Below, piece by piece: positions 26,790 through 35,105 of a stretch of DNA of 64,000 bases. The first letter of the stretch is position 1. Each line of letters begins with the position of its first letter. Position numbers and translations under genes: made by a program. The stretch is from positions 186,001 through 250,000 of the forward strand of contig NZ_JABWQP020000005.1 in the NCBI RefSeq assembly GCF_014268505.2. Reading direction: 5' to 3'. The notes below the pieces were generated by a model. It ran no database searches. It was not told the DNA's origin and saw only the letters and a program-made list of their open reading frames with translations. This DNA comes from Pseudomonas khorasanensis (GTDB lineage Bacteria; Pseudomonadota; Gammaproteobacteria; Pseudomonadales; Pseudomonadaceae).

Positions 26790-27619
26790 GTCATATGGAA
26801 AAACCACCCGTCGACCCGCAAAACCCCTGGCTCGAGTTGCGCCGCCTGACGCCGGCGCGAATCGCCCTGGGCCGCACCGGCACCAGCCTGCCGACCCGCG
26901 CCCAGCTGGATTTCCAGTTTGCCCATGCGCAGGCCCGCGATGCAGTGCATTTGCCTTTTGATCATGCAACGCTCGGCACGCAGCTCAGTGAGGGCGGAAA
27001 CGAAAGTCTGCTTTTGCACAGCGCCGCGCCGGATCGCAACAGCTACCTGCAACGCCCGGATCTGGGGCGCAAACTCAGCGATGAATCGGCGCAAGCCTTG
27101 CGCGATTACGCGGCGGCCCATCCGGGAGGAGTCGATCTGGCGATCGTTGTCGCCGATGGATTGTCCGCGCTGGCGGTGCATCGCCACACGCTGCCGTTTC
27201 TCACGCGTCTGCAAGAACAGATGAGCGGCGACGGTTGGTCGGTGGCGCCAGTGGTGCTGGTCGAACAGGGCCGAGTCGCCATTGGCGACGAAATCGGCCA
27301 ATTGCTCGGCGCAAAAATGGTGGTCATGCTGATCGGCGAGCGCCCGGGCCTCAGCTCGCCGGACAGCCTGGGCCTGTATTTCACCTACGCGCCGAAGGTT
27401 GGGTTGACCGATGCGTATCGCAACTGCATTTCCAACGTACGGCTGGAGGGTTTGAGCTACGGCATGGCGGCGCATCGCTTGCTGTACCTGATGCGCGAAG
27501 CCTGTCGACGGCAGTTGTCGGGCGTCAATTTGAAGGACGAAGCACAACTTCACACACTCGAGTCGGAGGCAGGCGCAGACATGAAACGAAATTTCCTGCT
27601 TGATCCGCCCTCAGCCTGA
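26786..27619 (+). CDS. eutC: Ethanolamine ammonia-lyase small subunit EutC
   Basis: Binds the cobalamin cofactor with EutB. 277 residues; [20 protein letters not shown] near the N-terminus and [31 protein letters not shown] and [11 protein letters not shown] are family motifs. Start overlaps the eutB stop, so stoichiometric translation is likely. No other eut microcompartment genes are present, as expected for pseudomonads. Confidence 0.96.
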   Translation: MSHMEKPPVDPQNPWLELRRLTPARIALGRTGTSLPTRAQLDFQFAHAQARDAVHLPFDHATLGTQLSEGGNESLLLHSAAPDRNSYLQRPDLGRKLSDESAQALRDYAAAHPGGVDLAIVVADGLSALAVHRHTLPFLTRLQEQMSGDGWSVAPVVLVEQGRVAIGDEIGQLLGAKMVVMLIGERPGLSSPDSLGLYFTYAPKVGLTDAYRNCISNVRLEGLSYGMAAHRLLYLMREACRRQLSGVNLKDEAQLHTLESEAGADMKRNFLLDPPSA

Positions 27620-27734
27620 ACCGTTTCCGCATTGCCTTTCTGCGCTGGTTTCAGGCAGGATCGACGCACGGCCGCCAGGGTTTCACCTTGCCGTCAGAGC
27701 AGTTGAAGACAGCCACTTGAAGACGAGACCTATC

Positions 27735-28196
27735 ATGCGGATTATTCAAGCGACCCTCGAACATCTGGATTTGTTGACTCCGTTGTTTGTGAAATATCGC
27801 GAGTTCTACGGCTCCCTGCCCTACCCGGATTCTTCCCGCGCGTTTCTTGAAAAACGCCTGCGCCGCAAGGAATCGGTGATCTATCTGGCCCTGGCCGATG
27901 ACGACGACAAGAAGCTGATGGGCTTCTGCCAGCTCTATCCGAGCTTTTCTTCCCTGTCGCTCAAACGCGTGTGGATCCTCAACGACATCTATGTCGCCGA
28001 GGACGCCCGCCGCCAACTCGTCGCCGACAACCTGATCCGCACCGCAAAGAAAATGGCCAAGGAAACCCAGGCCGTGCGCATGCGCGTCTCCACCAGCGCC
28101 GACAACGAAGTTGCGCAGAAAACCTACGAATCGATCGGATTCAAGGAAGACACCGAGTTCAAGAACTACGTGTTGCCGATCAGCGACGAGCTCTGA
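27735..28196 (+). CDS. GNAT-family N-acetyltransferase
   Basis: 153 residues. The GNAT core is visible: YLALADDDDKKLMGFCQLYP, then VWILNDIYVAEDARRQLVADN (beta4 and acetyl-CoA loop with R/Q-x-x-x-A-type spacing) and a terminal ESIGFKEDTEFKNYVL. Starts MRIIQATLEHLDLL at 27735. Substrate unknown; 115 bases downstream of eutC and probably a separate unit. Confidence 0.86.
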   Translation: MRIIQATLEHLDLLTPLFVKYREFYGSLPYPDSSRAFLEKRLRRKESVIYLALADDDDKKLMGFCQLYPSFSSLSLKRVWILNDIYVAEDARRQLVADNLIRTAKKMAKETQAVRMRVSTSADNEVAQKTYESIGFKEDTEFKNYVLPISDEL

Positions 28197-28218
28197 TCTC
28201 TTCTGGATAGGGGCGCGC

Positions 28219-28348
28219 TTGTGGCGAGGGCGCTTGCTCCCGCTGGGCCGCGAAGCAGCCCTATCCAGGCAACTCGATTCCTCAGATTTACAGCGGCAGG
28301 TGTAAGGGAGCGCTGCGCACTCAGCGGGAGCAAGCTCCCTCACCACAA
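28219..28348. repeat. REPIN, family B, inside another inverted repeat
   Basis: Arms TTGTGGCGAGGGCGCTTGCT (28219 onward) and its near complement AGCGGGAGCAAGCTCCCTCA ending 28348. The left arm is itself bracketed by CTGGATAGGG (28203-28212) and CCCTATCCAG (28259-28268). Arm divergence (GGGCGC for GGGAGC) suggests an old copy. Confidence 0.82.
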
Positions 28349-28461
28349 AAAGCTCCTTCGCTGCGAATGCACCCTGACAATTGCTCACACCCCGACATTC
28401 CCCGCTACAAAACCGGCGCGCCTTTCATCACTCAGACCGTATAATCCCGATCTTTCCGGCT

Positions 28462-28495
28462 TGTAAGAAAAACTACATTCCGCTGTAGGCTTACA
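28462..28495 (+). promoter_or_regulatory. Nested leader hairpin before the DedA gene
   Basis: TGTAAG (28462-28467) / CTTACA (28490-28495) encloses CTACA (28473-28477) / TGTAG (28484-28488). It lies just downstream of a TATAAT box and 52 bases before the ATG at 28547, so it would be within the leader. Function unknown. Confidence 0.4.
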
Positions 28496-28546
28496 CGAAG
28501 TCATCCGCACAGGCCCGCCGAGTCCGGCCGTCATACAGGTGCCCCC

Positions 28547-29197
28547 ATGGATTTCAACCCGCTCGACCTTATCCTGCATCTCGATGTGTATCTCGATTTG
28601 CTGGTGAACAACTATGGGCCATGGATCTACGCCATCCTGTTTCTGGTGATCTTCTGTGAAACCGGTTTGGTGGTGATGCCGTTCCTGCCGGGCGACTCGT
28701 TGCTGTTCATCGCCGGTGCCGTGGCGGCGGGTGGTGGCATGGATCCGGTACTGCTCGGCGGTCTGCTGATGCTGGCGGCGATCATGGGCGACAGCACCAA
28801 CTACGTGATCGGACGAACGGCCGGGGAAAAACTGTTCAGCAATCCCAACTCGAAAATCTTCCGTCGCGACTACCTGCAAAAAACCCACGATTTCTATGAC
28901 AAGCACGGCGGCAAGACCGTGACCCTGGCGCGCTTCCTGCCGATCATCCGTACCTTCGCGCCGTTCGTGGCCGGCGTGGCGCGCATGCCTTATCCGCGCT
29001 TCTTCGGCTTCAGCGTGCTCGGCACCATTCTTTGGGTGGGCGGGCTGGTGACCTTGGGTTACTTCTTCGGCAACGTGCCGTTCATCAAGAAAAACCTGTC
29101 GCTGCTGGTGGTGGCAATCATTCTGCTGTCGCTGGTGCCGATGATCATCGGTGTGGTGCGCAGCCGTTTCGGCAGCACCAAAGTGCAATCGCACTGA
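28547..29197 (+). CDS. DedA-family membrane protein
   Basis: 216 residues, inner-membrane. Contains FCETGLVVMPFLPGDSLLF and the hallmark GKTVTLARFLPIIRTFAPFVAGVARMPY with conserved Arg/Gly/Pro, then several hydrophobic segments. DedA proteins act in membrane homeostasis, and some as lipid-carrier translocases or in antimicrobial resistance. It is the second DedA domain in the window, here without a PAP2 partner. Followed by mtfA with a 4-base gap. Confidence 0.92.
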   Translation: MDFNPLDLILHLDVYLDLLVNNYGPWIYAILFLVIFCETGLVVMPFLPGDSLLFIAGAVAAGGGMDPVLLGGLLMLAAIMGDSTNYVIGRTAGEKLFSNPNSKIFRRDYLQKTHDFYDKHGGKTVTLARFLPIIRTFAPFVAGVARMPYPRFFGFSVLGTILWVGGLVTLGYFFGNVPFIKKNLSLLVVAIILLSLVPMIIGVVRSRFGSTKVQSH

Positions 29198-29201
29198 CCC
29201 G

Positions 29202-30014
29202 ATGTGGTCACTGAGCGCCTGGCGTCGCCGGCGCATCCTCGCGAAGCACCCGATTGCCGACGAACTGTGGCAACGGGTGCGCGATCAGCTTTCTTTCCTC
29301 GACGGCATCAGTGCCACTGAAGACCAGTGGTTGCGCGAGGCCTGCGTGCTGTTTCTCGAAGACAAACGCCTGACCGCCCTGCCCGGCGTCGAACTGCATC
29401 AGGAACAGCGCCTGCTGCTCGCCGCCCAGGCCCAGTTGCCGCTGCTCAATCTCGGTGATTTGAACTGGTACCAGGGCTTTCACGAAATCGTGTTGTATCC
29501 CGACGACTTCCTCAGCCCGCAGCGCTACCGCGATGCCAGCGGCGTCGAACACGAATGGGACGGCGAGCACAGCGGCGAAGCCTGGCAACAGGGCCCGGTG
29601 ATTCTGGCCTGGCCCGGTGTGCGGGCCAGCGGTGGCTGGGAAGGCTACAACCTGGTGATTCACGAGTTGGCGCACAAGCTCGACATGCTCAATGGCGACG
29701 CCAATGGCCTGCCGCCGCTGCATGCCGACATGCGCGTTGGCGAATGGGCCGAGGTGATGCAAGCGGCGTACGACGATCTCAACCGCCAGCTCGACCACGA
29801 TCCGGACGCCGAAACCGCCATCGATCCCTACGCCGCCGAGAACCCGGCCGAGTTCTTCGCCGTCACCAGCGAATACTTCTTCAGCGCTCCGGATCTGCTT
29901 CACGAAGCTTATCCGCGGGTCTATGCGCAGTTGCAGCTGTTCTACCGTCAGGATCCGTTGGGCCGGTTGCGGCAACTTCAGGCCACAGACCCGGTCTATC
30001 AGGCGCAGGACTGA
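29202..30014 (+). CDS. mtfA: MtfA-type zinc-dependent peptidase
   Basis: 270 residues from [18 protein letters not shown]. The zinc site [12 protein letters not shown] (HExxH) lies near residue 155, and a further Glu in [16 protein letters not shown] matches the MtfA/M90 family. In E. coli MtfA binds the glucose-PTS repressor Mlc and has aminopeptidase activity; the target here is unknown. Starts four bases after the DedA stop. Confidence 0.9.
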   Translation: MWSLSAWRRRRILAKHPIADELWQRVRDQLSFLDGISATEDQWLREACVLFLEDKRLTALPGVELHQEQRLLLAAQAQLPLLNLGDLNWYQGFHEIVLYPDDFLSPQRYRDASGVEHEWDGEHSGEAWQQGPVILAWPGVRASGGWEGYNLVIHELAHKLDMLNGDANGLPPLHADMRVGEWAEVMQAAYDDLNRQLDHDPDAETAIDPYAAENPAEFFAVTSEYFFSAPDLLHEAYPRVYAQLQLFYRQDPLGRLRQLQATDPVYQAQD

Positions 30015-30126
30015 GTTCTGCAAGACTTTCGGCACATGGCGTACGCGGCAGAATATGCCTATAATCGACGCCACTTTTTGGTCAATCCGGCCAAGTGTTT
30101 TTGGTCAACTACGGGGGCAACGCCCA

Positions 30127-30654
30127 ATGAGCTACAGCAAGATTCCGGCTGGCAAAGACCTGCCGAACGACATCTACGTCGCGATCGAGATCCCGGCCAA
30201 CCACGCGCCGATCAAATACGAAATCGACAAAGACAGCGATTGCCTGTTCGTTGACCGTTTCATGGCCACCCCAATGTTCTACCCGGCCAACTACGGTTAC
30301 ATCCCGAACACCCTGGCTGACGACGGCGACCCCCTCGACGTGCTGGTCGTGACCCCTTACCCGGTAGCGCCAGGTTCGGTCATCCGCGCCCGTCCGGTCG
30401 GCATCCTGAACATGACCGACGACGGCGGCGGCGATGCCAAAGTCATCGCAGTGCCACACGACAAGCTGTCCCAGCTGTACGTCGACGTGAAGGAATACAC
30501 CGATCTGCCGCCCCTGCTGATCCAGCAGATCGAGCACTTTTTCGCGAACTACAAGGATCTCGAAAAAGGCAAGTGGGTCAAGATCGAAGGCTGGGCCGGT
30601 GCAGACGCCGCCCGCGAAGCGATCACCAAGTCGGTTGCCGCCTACAAGGGCTAA
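30127..30654 (+). CDS. ppa: Inorganic pyrophosphatase Ppa
   Basis: Family I soluble pyrophosphatase, drives biosynthetic reactions by PPi hydrolysis. 175 residues. Motifs [42 protein letters not shown] (with the metal-binding Asp cluster DGDPLD) and the terminal [10 protein letters not shown] are all present. Followed by a strong terminator. Confidence 0.97.
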   Translation: MSYSKIPAGKDLPNDIYVAIEIPANHAPIKYEIDKDSDCLFVDRFMATPMFYPANYGYIPNTLADDGDPLDVLVVTPYPVAPGSVIRARPVGILNMTDDGGGDAKVIAVPHDKLSQLYVDVKEYTDLPPLLIQQIEHFFANYKDLEKGKWVKIEGWAGADAAREAITKSVAAYKG

Positions 30655-30686
30655 GCAATAACGCCTCGCGTGACGCTTGAAAAAAA

Positions 30687-30708
30687 CCCCGGAAGTCCGG
30701 GGTTTTTT
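30687..30708 (+). terminator. Intrinsic terminator of ppa
   Basis: CCCCGGA (30687-30693) / TCCGGGG (30696-30702) with a two-base loop, preceded by an A-run and followed by TTTTTT, about 30 bases after the ppa stop. Near-symmetric, so it could also stop transcription from the right. Confidence 0.9.
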
Positions 30709-30827
30709 GTACCTGCAAGTCTCGGCTAAACGAAACGTTTAAATTCCTACATGCAGTTTTAATCTGTTTAATTTCCCACAAGCACGTCTTACATCCCGTC
30801 GCAAAATACAGGCTTTTTTTGAACGCC

Positions 30828-30843
30828 CGGTTTATTCAAACCG
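30828..30843 (+). promoter_or_regulatory. Candidate operator of the S24 repressor
   Basis: CGGTTTATTCAAACCG, a 16-base palindrome with perfect 6-base arms and a 4-base centre, 28 bases upstream of the ATG at 30872. Position and symmetry suit autorepression by the S24-type repressor; this is inference. A second palindrome AAACGTTT is at about 30735. Confidence 0.5.
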
Positions 30844-30871
30844 CTCTAGTCCGGCCGTAGACTCTGTGTTT

Positions 30872-31618
30872 ATGAGAAAGAACACTAGCGGTCCACGATT
30901 CAAGGCACTCCTGGAAGCAGCGAACATCAGCACCACGGATTTCGCAAGGTTCTGGGGCACGGAAGCCCAAAACGTTCATAACTGGTACACCCGGGGCGTC
31001 CCGGCGTATCGCATGGAAGAAGTCTCACGCCTGTTGTCGATCAATAGTGAATGGCTGAAAACCGGGGAAGGCGTCAAGGACGTCCCGCGCCTGCACCCGC
31101 CCGCCAGCAACGGCGACACCTTCGATGCCCAGGCTATCTGCGGCGTCTACACCGTCATCAACCCCAGCGACATTGACCTGGCCTTCTTCAAGGAAACCCC
31201 GATCGCCAACGGCGACGGCAAGACCCACGTCATCCTCGACCCCGATCAATCCCTGCGCCTGCCCCGCGCTCACCTCGACCAGCTCGACATCCAGCACGCC
31301 AACGCCATCTGCGCCCACATGATCGGCAACAGCATGGCCGACCGCATCGAAGACGGCTCCATCGTCGCCATCGACCGCGGCCTGACCCAGGTTGTCGACG
31401 GCGAAATCTACGCCATCGAACACGACGGCATGCTGCGCATCAAATACCTGCACCGCATGCCCGGCAACGGCTTGCGCATGCGCAGCCACAACAACGCCGA
31501 ATACCCCGACGAAATTTTCAGGCCGGCGCAGATCGAGGAGCAGAGAATTCATATCATTGGATGGGTGTTCTGGTGGTCGACACTGGGCAAGCGGCGGCCG
31601 GTGGTGCCGTTTCTATGA
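30872..31618 (+). CDS. LexA-like S24-family transcriptional repressor (PrtR/CI type)
   Basis: 248 residues: N-terminal helix-turn-helix (LLEAANISTTDFARFWGTE, AQNVHNWYTRGVPAYR) and C-terminal S24 self-cleavage domain with nucleophile Ser in GNSMADRIEDGSIVAIDR and general-base Lys in YAIEHDGMLRIKYL. The short ICG site near residue 88 could be the cleavage point (Cys-Gly), which is uncertain. Start taken as the ATG at 30872; a GTG two codons upstream is also open. Such proteins repress prophage or pyocin genes and respond to RecA, but no phage genes lie next to it. Confidence 0.85.
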   Translation: MRKNTSGPRFKALLEAANISTTDFARFWGTEAQNVHNWYTRGVPAYRMEEVSRLLSINSEWLKTGEGVKDVPRLHPPASNGDTFDAQAICGVYTVINPSDIDLAFFKETPIANGDGKTHVILDPDQSLRLPRAHLDQLDIQHANAICAHMIGNSMADRIEDGSIVAIDRGLTQVVDGEIYAIEHDGMLRIKYLHRMPGNGLRMRSHNNAEYPDEIFRPAQIEEQRIHIIGWVFWWSTLGKRRPVVPFL

Positions 31619-31650
31619 TGCGCTCGCCGATCTCAATCTATACACAGAAC

Positions 31651-31675
31651 CTGTGGGAGCGAGCCTGCTCGCGAA
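31651..31675. repeat. Single REP arm, family A
   Basis: CTGTGGGAGCGAGCCTGCTC, identical to the family-A arm, without an inverted partner within 150 bases. Confidence 0.85.
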
Positions 31676-31929
31676 CAGGCCCTGAAAACCGGTACAAATC
31701 CAGAGTTCGTACCCCTTCAGTAGCTCTAACCCGCACTTGAGGCTGGGAATCCAAAGCAAAACTCAGTATCCTGCGCCCCACATTTGCGCATCGACCCGCC
31801 CCCGCGGCTCAGATGGCGTCCGACGCGGCAGACCAACGTCTGACCAAGTCCCGCACCCGGACGCAGATCCGGATGTACGTTTTGAAGGCTGGCGCGGTTT
31901 ACCAAAAATAAACCAAGCCAGTCCCCGAG

Positions 31930-31953
31930 AAGCCGGCCACAAGCCGGCTTTTT
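31930..31953 (+). terminator. Orphan intrinsic terminator
   Basis: AAGCCGGC (31930-31937) / GCCGGCTT (31943-31950) with a five-base loop, followed by TTT. There is no recognised gene ending just before it: the repressor stop is 310 bases upstream. It may end a small RNA or a small peptide transcript. Confidence 0.75.
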
Positions 31954-32041
31954 AATGTCTGCAGAAAGGCTAGGCCTCGCGCAAAGGAATCGAACAAACT
32001 GGGCACTGCAGTTCTGAAGCGTTTCACAAGGAAGTTAAAAC

Positions 32042-32476
32042 GTGCGATTCACCCCTCGTTTCACAATGCTCGGGCCAGTCATCCTGATCGCCGCGATGAG
32101 TTTTCACCTTTGCGGCTGCGTCGGTGCCATCGTGGCTTTGCCTGAGAAAACCACGCACAGAACTGATGAGTACAAAGTTCTAAGCGCTCGCTCGATCCCT
32201 CCAGCGGTCACCCGAACCGTTCAATCAACGCCCCAACGTGAGTGGTGTGGCATCACGGTTTGGGCGCTGATCATTCCCGTGCCGTTGAAATTGCCCGTGT
32301 GTTCGTCGTACTCCGAGCAGTCCTTCGGACGTGACGCGTCTGGCAATGAAATCGTTTTGCTCTATTCAAAACAAACAGTGCCGTCGCCGTTCTACGCCTG
32401 CGGCCCGTTCATGGTGCTGGGGCCGATTGTTCATGGTTATCAGGGCAATGCGCTTTGTGGCGTTTTTCCAGATTAG
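32042..32476 (+). CDS. Hypothetical lipoprotein (144 aa)
   Basis: GTG start at 32042 with AAGGAA upstream. Residues 1-26 form a hydrophobic signal with a lipobox-like LCGC (Cys26). The mature part has four further cysteines and a WALIIPVPLKLPVC segment, similar in outline to YceK-like small lipoproteins. Function unknown. It precedes the DarT gene by 80 bases without evident connection. Confidence 0.7.
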   Translation: MRFTPRFTMLGPVILIAAMSFHLCGCVGAIVALPEKTTHRTDEYKVLSARSIPPAVTRTVQSTPQREWCGITVWALIIPVPLKLPVCSSYSEQSFGRDASGNEIVLLYSKQTVPSPFYACGPFMVLGPIVHGYQGNALCGVFPD

Positions 32477-32556
32477 CCAGGGCTCGCGGATAAATGTATT
32501 TATTACCCTGTTGTGCTTGCGGTCAAAATTGATGGCACTTTAGAATCGCAGCGACT

Positions 32557-33162
32557 GTGCGTATCGTCCATCGCGATAACCTGCCCTGGATTCTGGACAA
32601 CGGTCTGCATTGCGCAAACTCGGAAGTACAGGCACCTCGATACGTGAACATTGGCAATGTCGACCTGATCGACAAACGCCGTTCCCGCCACGTGCCTATC
32701 CCCCCCGAAGGCGTTCTTGCCGACTACGTGCCCTTCTATTTCACGCCCTTCTCGGTGATGATGCAGAACATCCACTCTGGGTGGAGTGTTCAGCAACGCA
32801 GCAATGACGAGATCGTGATTCTGGTCTCAAGCCTGTATCGAGTTGAAGAGCTCGGTCTACCGTTTGTCTTCACAAACGCACACGCCTATCCGAGCTGGAC
32901 AAACTATTACAGCGATCTGGCGAATCTCGACCAGATCGATTGGTCTATCCTTCAACGACGCGACTTCAAGCGCGATCCTGATGATCCCCGCAAAATGGAG
33001 CGTTACCAGGCTGAGGCGCTGATTCACCATCACTTACCGATTACGGGACTACTGGGCATCATGTGCCACACCGATGCAATGAAAGTACGCATAGAAGCAG
33101 ACGTCGCAGCCAGAGGCCTGACGCTGGCTGTCCATGCGCGTCCCAAATGGTATTTCCAATGA
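32557..33162 (+). CDS. darT: DarT: DNA thymidine ADP-ribosyltransferase toxin
   Basis: DUF4433-family toxin that ADP-ribosylates thymidine in single-stranded DNA; DarTG pairs act in toxin-antitoxin control and phage defence. 201 residues. Motifs [49 protein letters not shown] and the catalytic [15 protein letters not shown] (Glu153) are clear, as is the terminal WYFQ. The ORF opens at GTG 32557 and only eight codons precede it after a stop, so it lacks about 12-15 residues present before IVHRDN in relatives. Start codon or N-terminus may be altered. ATGA overlap with darG. Confidence 0.92.
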   Translation: MRIVHRDNLPWILDNGLHCANSEVQAPRYVNIGNVDLIDKRRSRHVPIPPEGVLADYVPFYFTPFSVMMQNIHSGWSVQQRSNDEIVILVSSLYRVEELGLPFVFTNAHAYPSWTNYYSDLANLDQIDWSILQRRDFKRDPDDPRKMERYQAEALIHHHLPITGLLGIMCHTDAMKVRIEADVAARGLTLAVHARPKWYFQ

Positions 33163-34244
33163 TCAGATTCACCCAAGGCAACCTTCTGGAAGCCAAAGCC
33201 GAAGCCCTCGTCAACACGGTGAATACCGTGGGCGTAATGGGCAAGGGCATCGCATTGATGTTCAAAGAACGCTTTGCGCAGAATTACCGCTTATATGCTG
33301 CAGCATGCAAAGCGAACGAAGTAGAAACCGGCAAAATGCACGTGACAGCCACCGACGAACTTGATGGCCCTCGCTGGATTGTGAATTTTCCTACCAAGCG
33401 CCACTGGCGGTCGCCGTCGCAAATGGCATGGATTACCGAAGGCTTGCATGACCTGCGGCGGTTCCTGCTTGAAAACGATGTGAAATCCGTCGCGGTTCCA
33501 CCGTTAGGAGCTGGCAATGGCGGTTTGAAGTGGCCGGAAGTACGTGAGCAGATTGTCAACGTGTTGGGTGATCTGGATGCTGATGTCTTGGTGTTCGAAC
33601 CGTCCAACCAGTATTTGAATGTCGCCAAACGCACGGGCGTGGAAAAACTCACGCCTGCCCGTGCTCTTATCGCCGAACTGGTTCGTCGTTACTGGGTTTT
33701 AGGCATGGAGTGCAGTCTGCTGGAAATTCAGAAGCTGGCCTGGTTTCTTGAGCGCGCTATCGAGCAGTTACCCAATACAGAGAACCCTTTGAACCTGAAG
33801 TTTGTCGCTCATAAATATGGCCCATATGCGAACCGGCTAGAGCACTTGCTCGATAACCTTGATGGCAGCTATCTGCACTGTGACAAGCGCATAAGTGACG
33901 CTGGCATCAGCGATGTGATCTGGTTTGACCAAGAGCGCAAAGCTTTTTTGCAAGCCTACCTCAAGACTGAGGCCAAGGAATACTCACAAGCCTTGGAACG
34001 CACGGCTCAGCTAATTGACGGTTTCGAATCGCCCTTCGGGATGGAGTTATTAGCCACGGTTGATTGGCTGTTGAGCCAGGAGGGGGTACCTGCGACTGTT
34101 CCTGCGGTACGTGAGGCTATGAAGCATTGGGATGGTGGCGCCGGTGCTGCGGCTCGCAAGAGCAAACTCTTCGATGAACAAGCACTGGATATTGCGCTCA
34201 AGCGGCTGACATCCAGTAGTTTCCGGTCTGGGTTAGCGGCCTGA
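33159..34244 (+). CDS. darG: DarG: macrodomain antitoxin
   Basis: 361 residues. Residues about 1-150 are a macrodomain that removes ADP-ribose from [34 protein letters not shown] and [15 protein letters not shown]. Residues 170-361 form the C-terminal part known to bind and inhibit DarT directly. Starts [13 protein letters not shown] at 33159, overlapping the darT stop. The toxin gene is first, as usual for darTG. Confidence 0.93.
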   Translation: MIRFTQGNLLEAKAEALVNTVNTVGVMGKGIALMFKERFAQNYRLYAAACKANEVETGKMHVTATDELDGPRWIVNFPTKRHWRSPSQMAWITEGLHDLRRFLLENDVKSVAVPPLGAGNGGLKWPEVREQIVNVLGDLDADVLVFEPSNQYLNVAKRTGVEKLTPARALIAELVRRYWVLGMECSLLEIQKLAWFLERAIEQLPNTENPLNLKFVAHKYGPYANRLEHLLDNLDGSYLHCDKRISDAGISDVIWFDQERKAFLQAYLKTEAKEYSQALERTAQLIDGFESPFGMELLATVDWLLSQEGVPATVPAVREAMKHWDGGAGAAARKSKLFDEQALDIALKRLTSSSFRSGLAA

Positions 34245-34289
34245 AATGCGATCGAATAAATCGGGCAGCAACCTGCTGCCTGATTTCTC

Positions 34290-35102
34290 TCACGGATAAC
34301 TGAACGACTTCACCAAGGTCAACTCCCCCACCGCCCGCATCGGCACCACAAACGTCTCCATCTTCTCGCTCGGCGTCCCTTCTTCGGTGATGACGGTCAC
34401 CTGTGCCGTCGTCAGCGCCTGCACCGCCGCTTCCCCGCCCTCGTCGTCCCCGCGATACCCGCCACCAAAATAATTCACATAGACCAGATACTGCCCCTTG
34501 ATCGGCGCGGGCATGGCGGCGATTTCCGGGCCGTAGCCGGTGGTGACGTCGACATCCAGCGCGGCGCCATTGGCGGCGGTGCGGTCGCCGTACCAGATGT
34601 GGGCACCGTCGGGGGTGATCAAGTGCAAATCCAGGTCGGTGCCGTCGCTGTCCCAGGCCAAAAGGACGCGCAACTTGGCCGGAGTGGCGCCGCCGCGGGT
34701 GTTGAGGAACTGCGTGCGGTGACGTTGCTGGCCGTCGGGGCTGCGGACTTCGACGCTGTTGCTGCCGTTGGGAAAGGAGAACGGGCGGTCGAAGCGGCCG
34801 CTGTCGCCGATTTTCAGGGGCATGCTGACGCCGTTGACGATGAGTCGGCCGGGTTCGTTGTTTTTCGGGCTGGCTTTGATTTCGCCGCTGATGCGCGCGG
34901 TATTGGCCTGGCCGATCGGGGTGTTTACCGATGAAGCGGGATAATTGACAGTCTGGCGAAAGCGCTCGCCCTCGCCTTCGGGTGCGCCGCTGCGCCAGCC
35001 GCCGACGGGGGTGTCCAGTTTGACGCCATCGGCGGCGAAAGCCTGCGGCAGTGCGTTGAGCGCGCAGAGCAGCAGCAAGACCTGTGGATAACGGGTTGTC
35101 AT
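34290..35102 (-). CDS. magF: DUF2135 (YfaP-like) periplasmic protein MagF-like
   Basis: 270 residues with a Sec signal (LLLLCALNALPQAFA). The DUF2135 core is LRVLLAWDSDGTDLDLHLITPDGAHIWYG and GQYLVYVNYFGGGYRGDD; it ends FVVPMRAVGELTLVKSFSYP. Last gene of the six-gene unit, the distal counterpart of magF in P. aeruginosa. It shares its domain with the first gene of the operon (43681-44472), so the operon is bracketed by two paralogues. Confidence 0.85.
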   Translation of the reverse strand: MTTRYPQVLLLLCALNALPQAFAADGVKLDTPVGGWRSGAPEGEGERFRQTVNYPASSVNTPIGQANTARISGEIKASPKNNEPGRLIVNGVSMPLKIGDSGRFDRPFSFPNGSNSVEVRSPDGQQRHRTQFLNTRGGATPAKLRVLLAWDSDGTDLDLHLITPDGAHIWYGDRTAANGAALDVDVTTGYGPEIAAMPAPIKGQYLVYVNYFGGGYRGDDEGGEAAVQALTTAQVTVITEEGTPSEKMETFVVPMRAVGELTLVKSFSYP

Positions 35103-35105
35103 GGT

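Larger units (their letters stand above)
28197..28546. other. 350-base intergenic region before the DedA gene
   Basis: Holds a family-B REPIN nested in a further inverted repeat (28203-28348), a TATAAT box at 28440-28445 without a clear -35, and a nested leader hairpin at 28462-28495 (TGTAAG/CTTACA outside, CTACA/TGTAG inside). No coding sequence recognised. Confidence 0.6.
31619..32041. other. 423-base region with a REP arm, an orphan terminator and a possible small ORF
   Basis: Holds a single family-A REP arm (31651-31675) and an intrinsic terminator (31930-31953) with no annotated gene directly upstream. A 32-codon ORF from ATG 31813 to TAA 31911 precedes the terminator. It lacks a good ribosome-binding site, so the transcript could equally be non-coding. 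Confidence 0.5.

Noticed and set aside
30872..34244. Prophage remnant starting with the S24 repressor
   Set aside because: No integrase, structural, lysis or tail genes; neighbours are a lipoprotein and DarTG, so only a defence-type island is supported.
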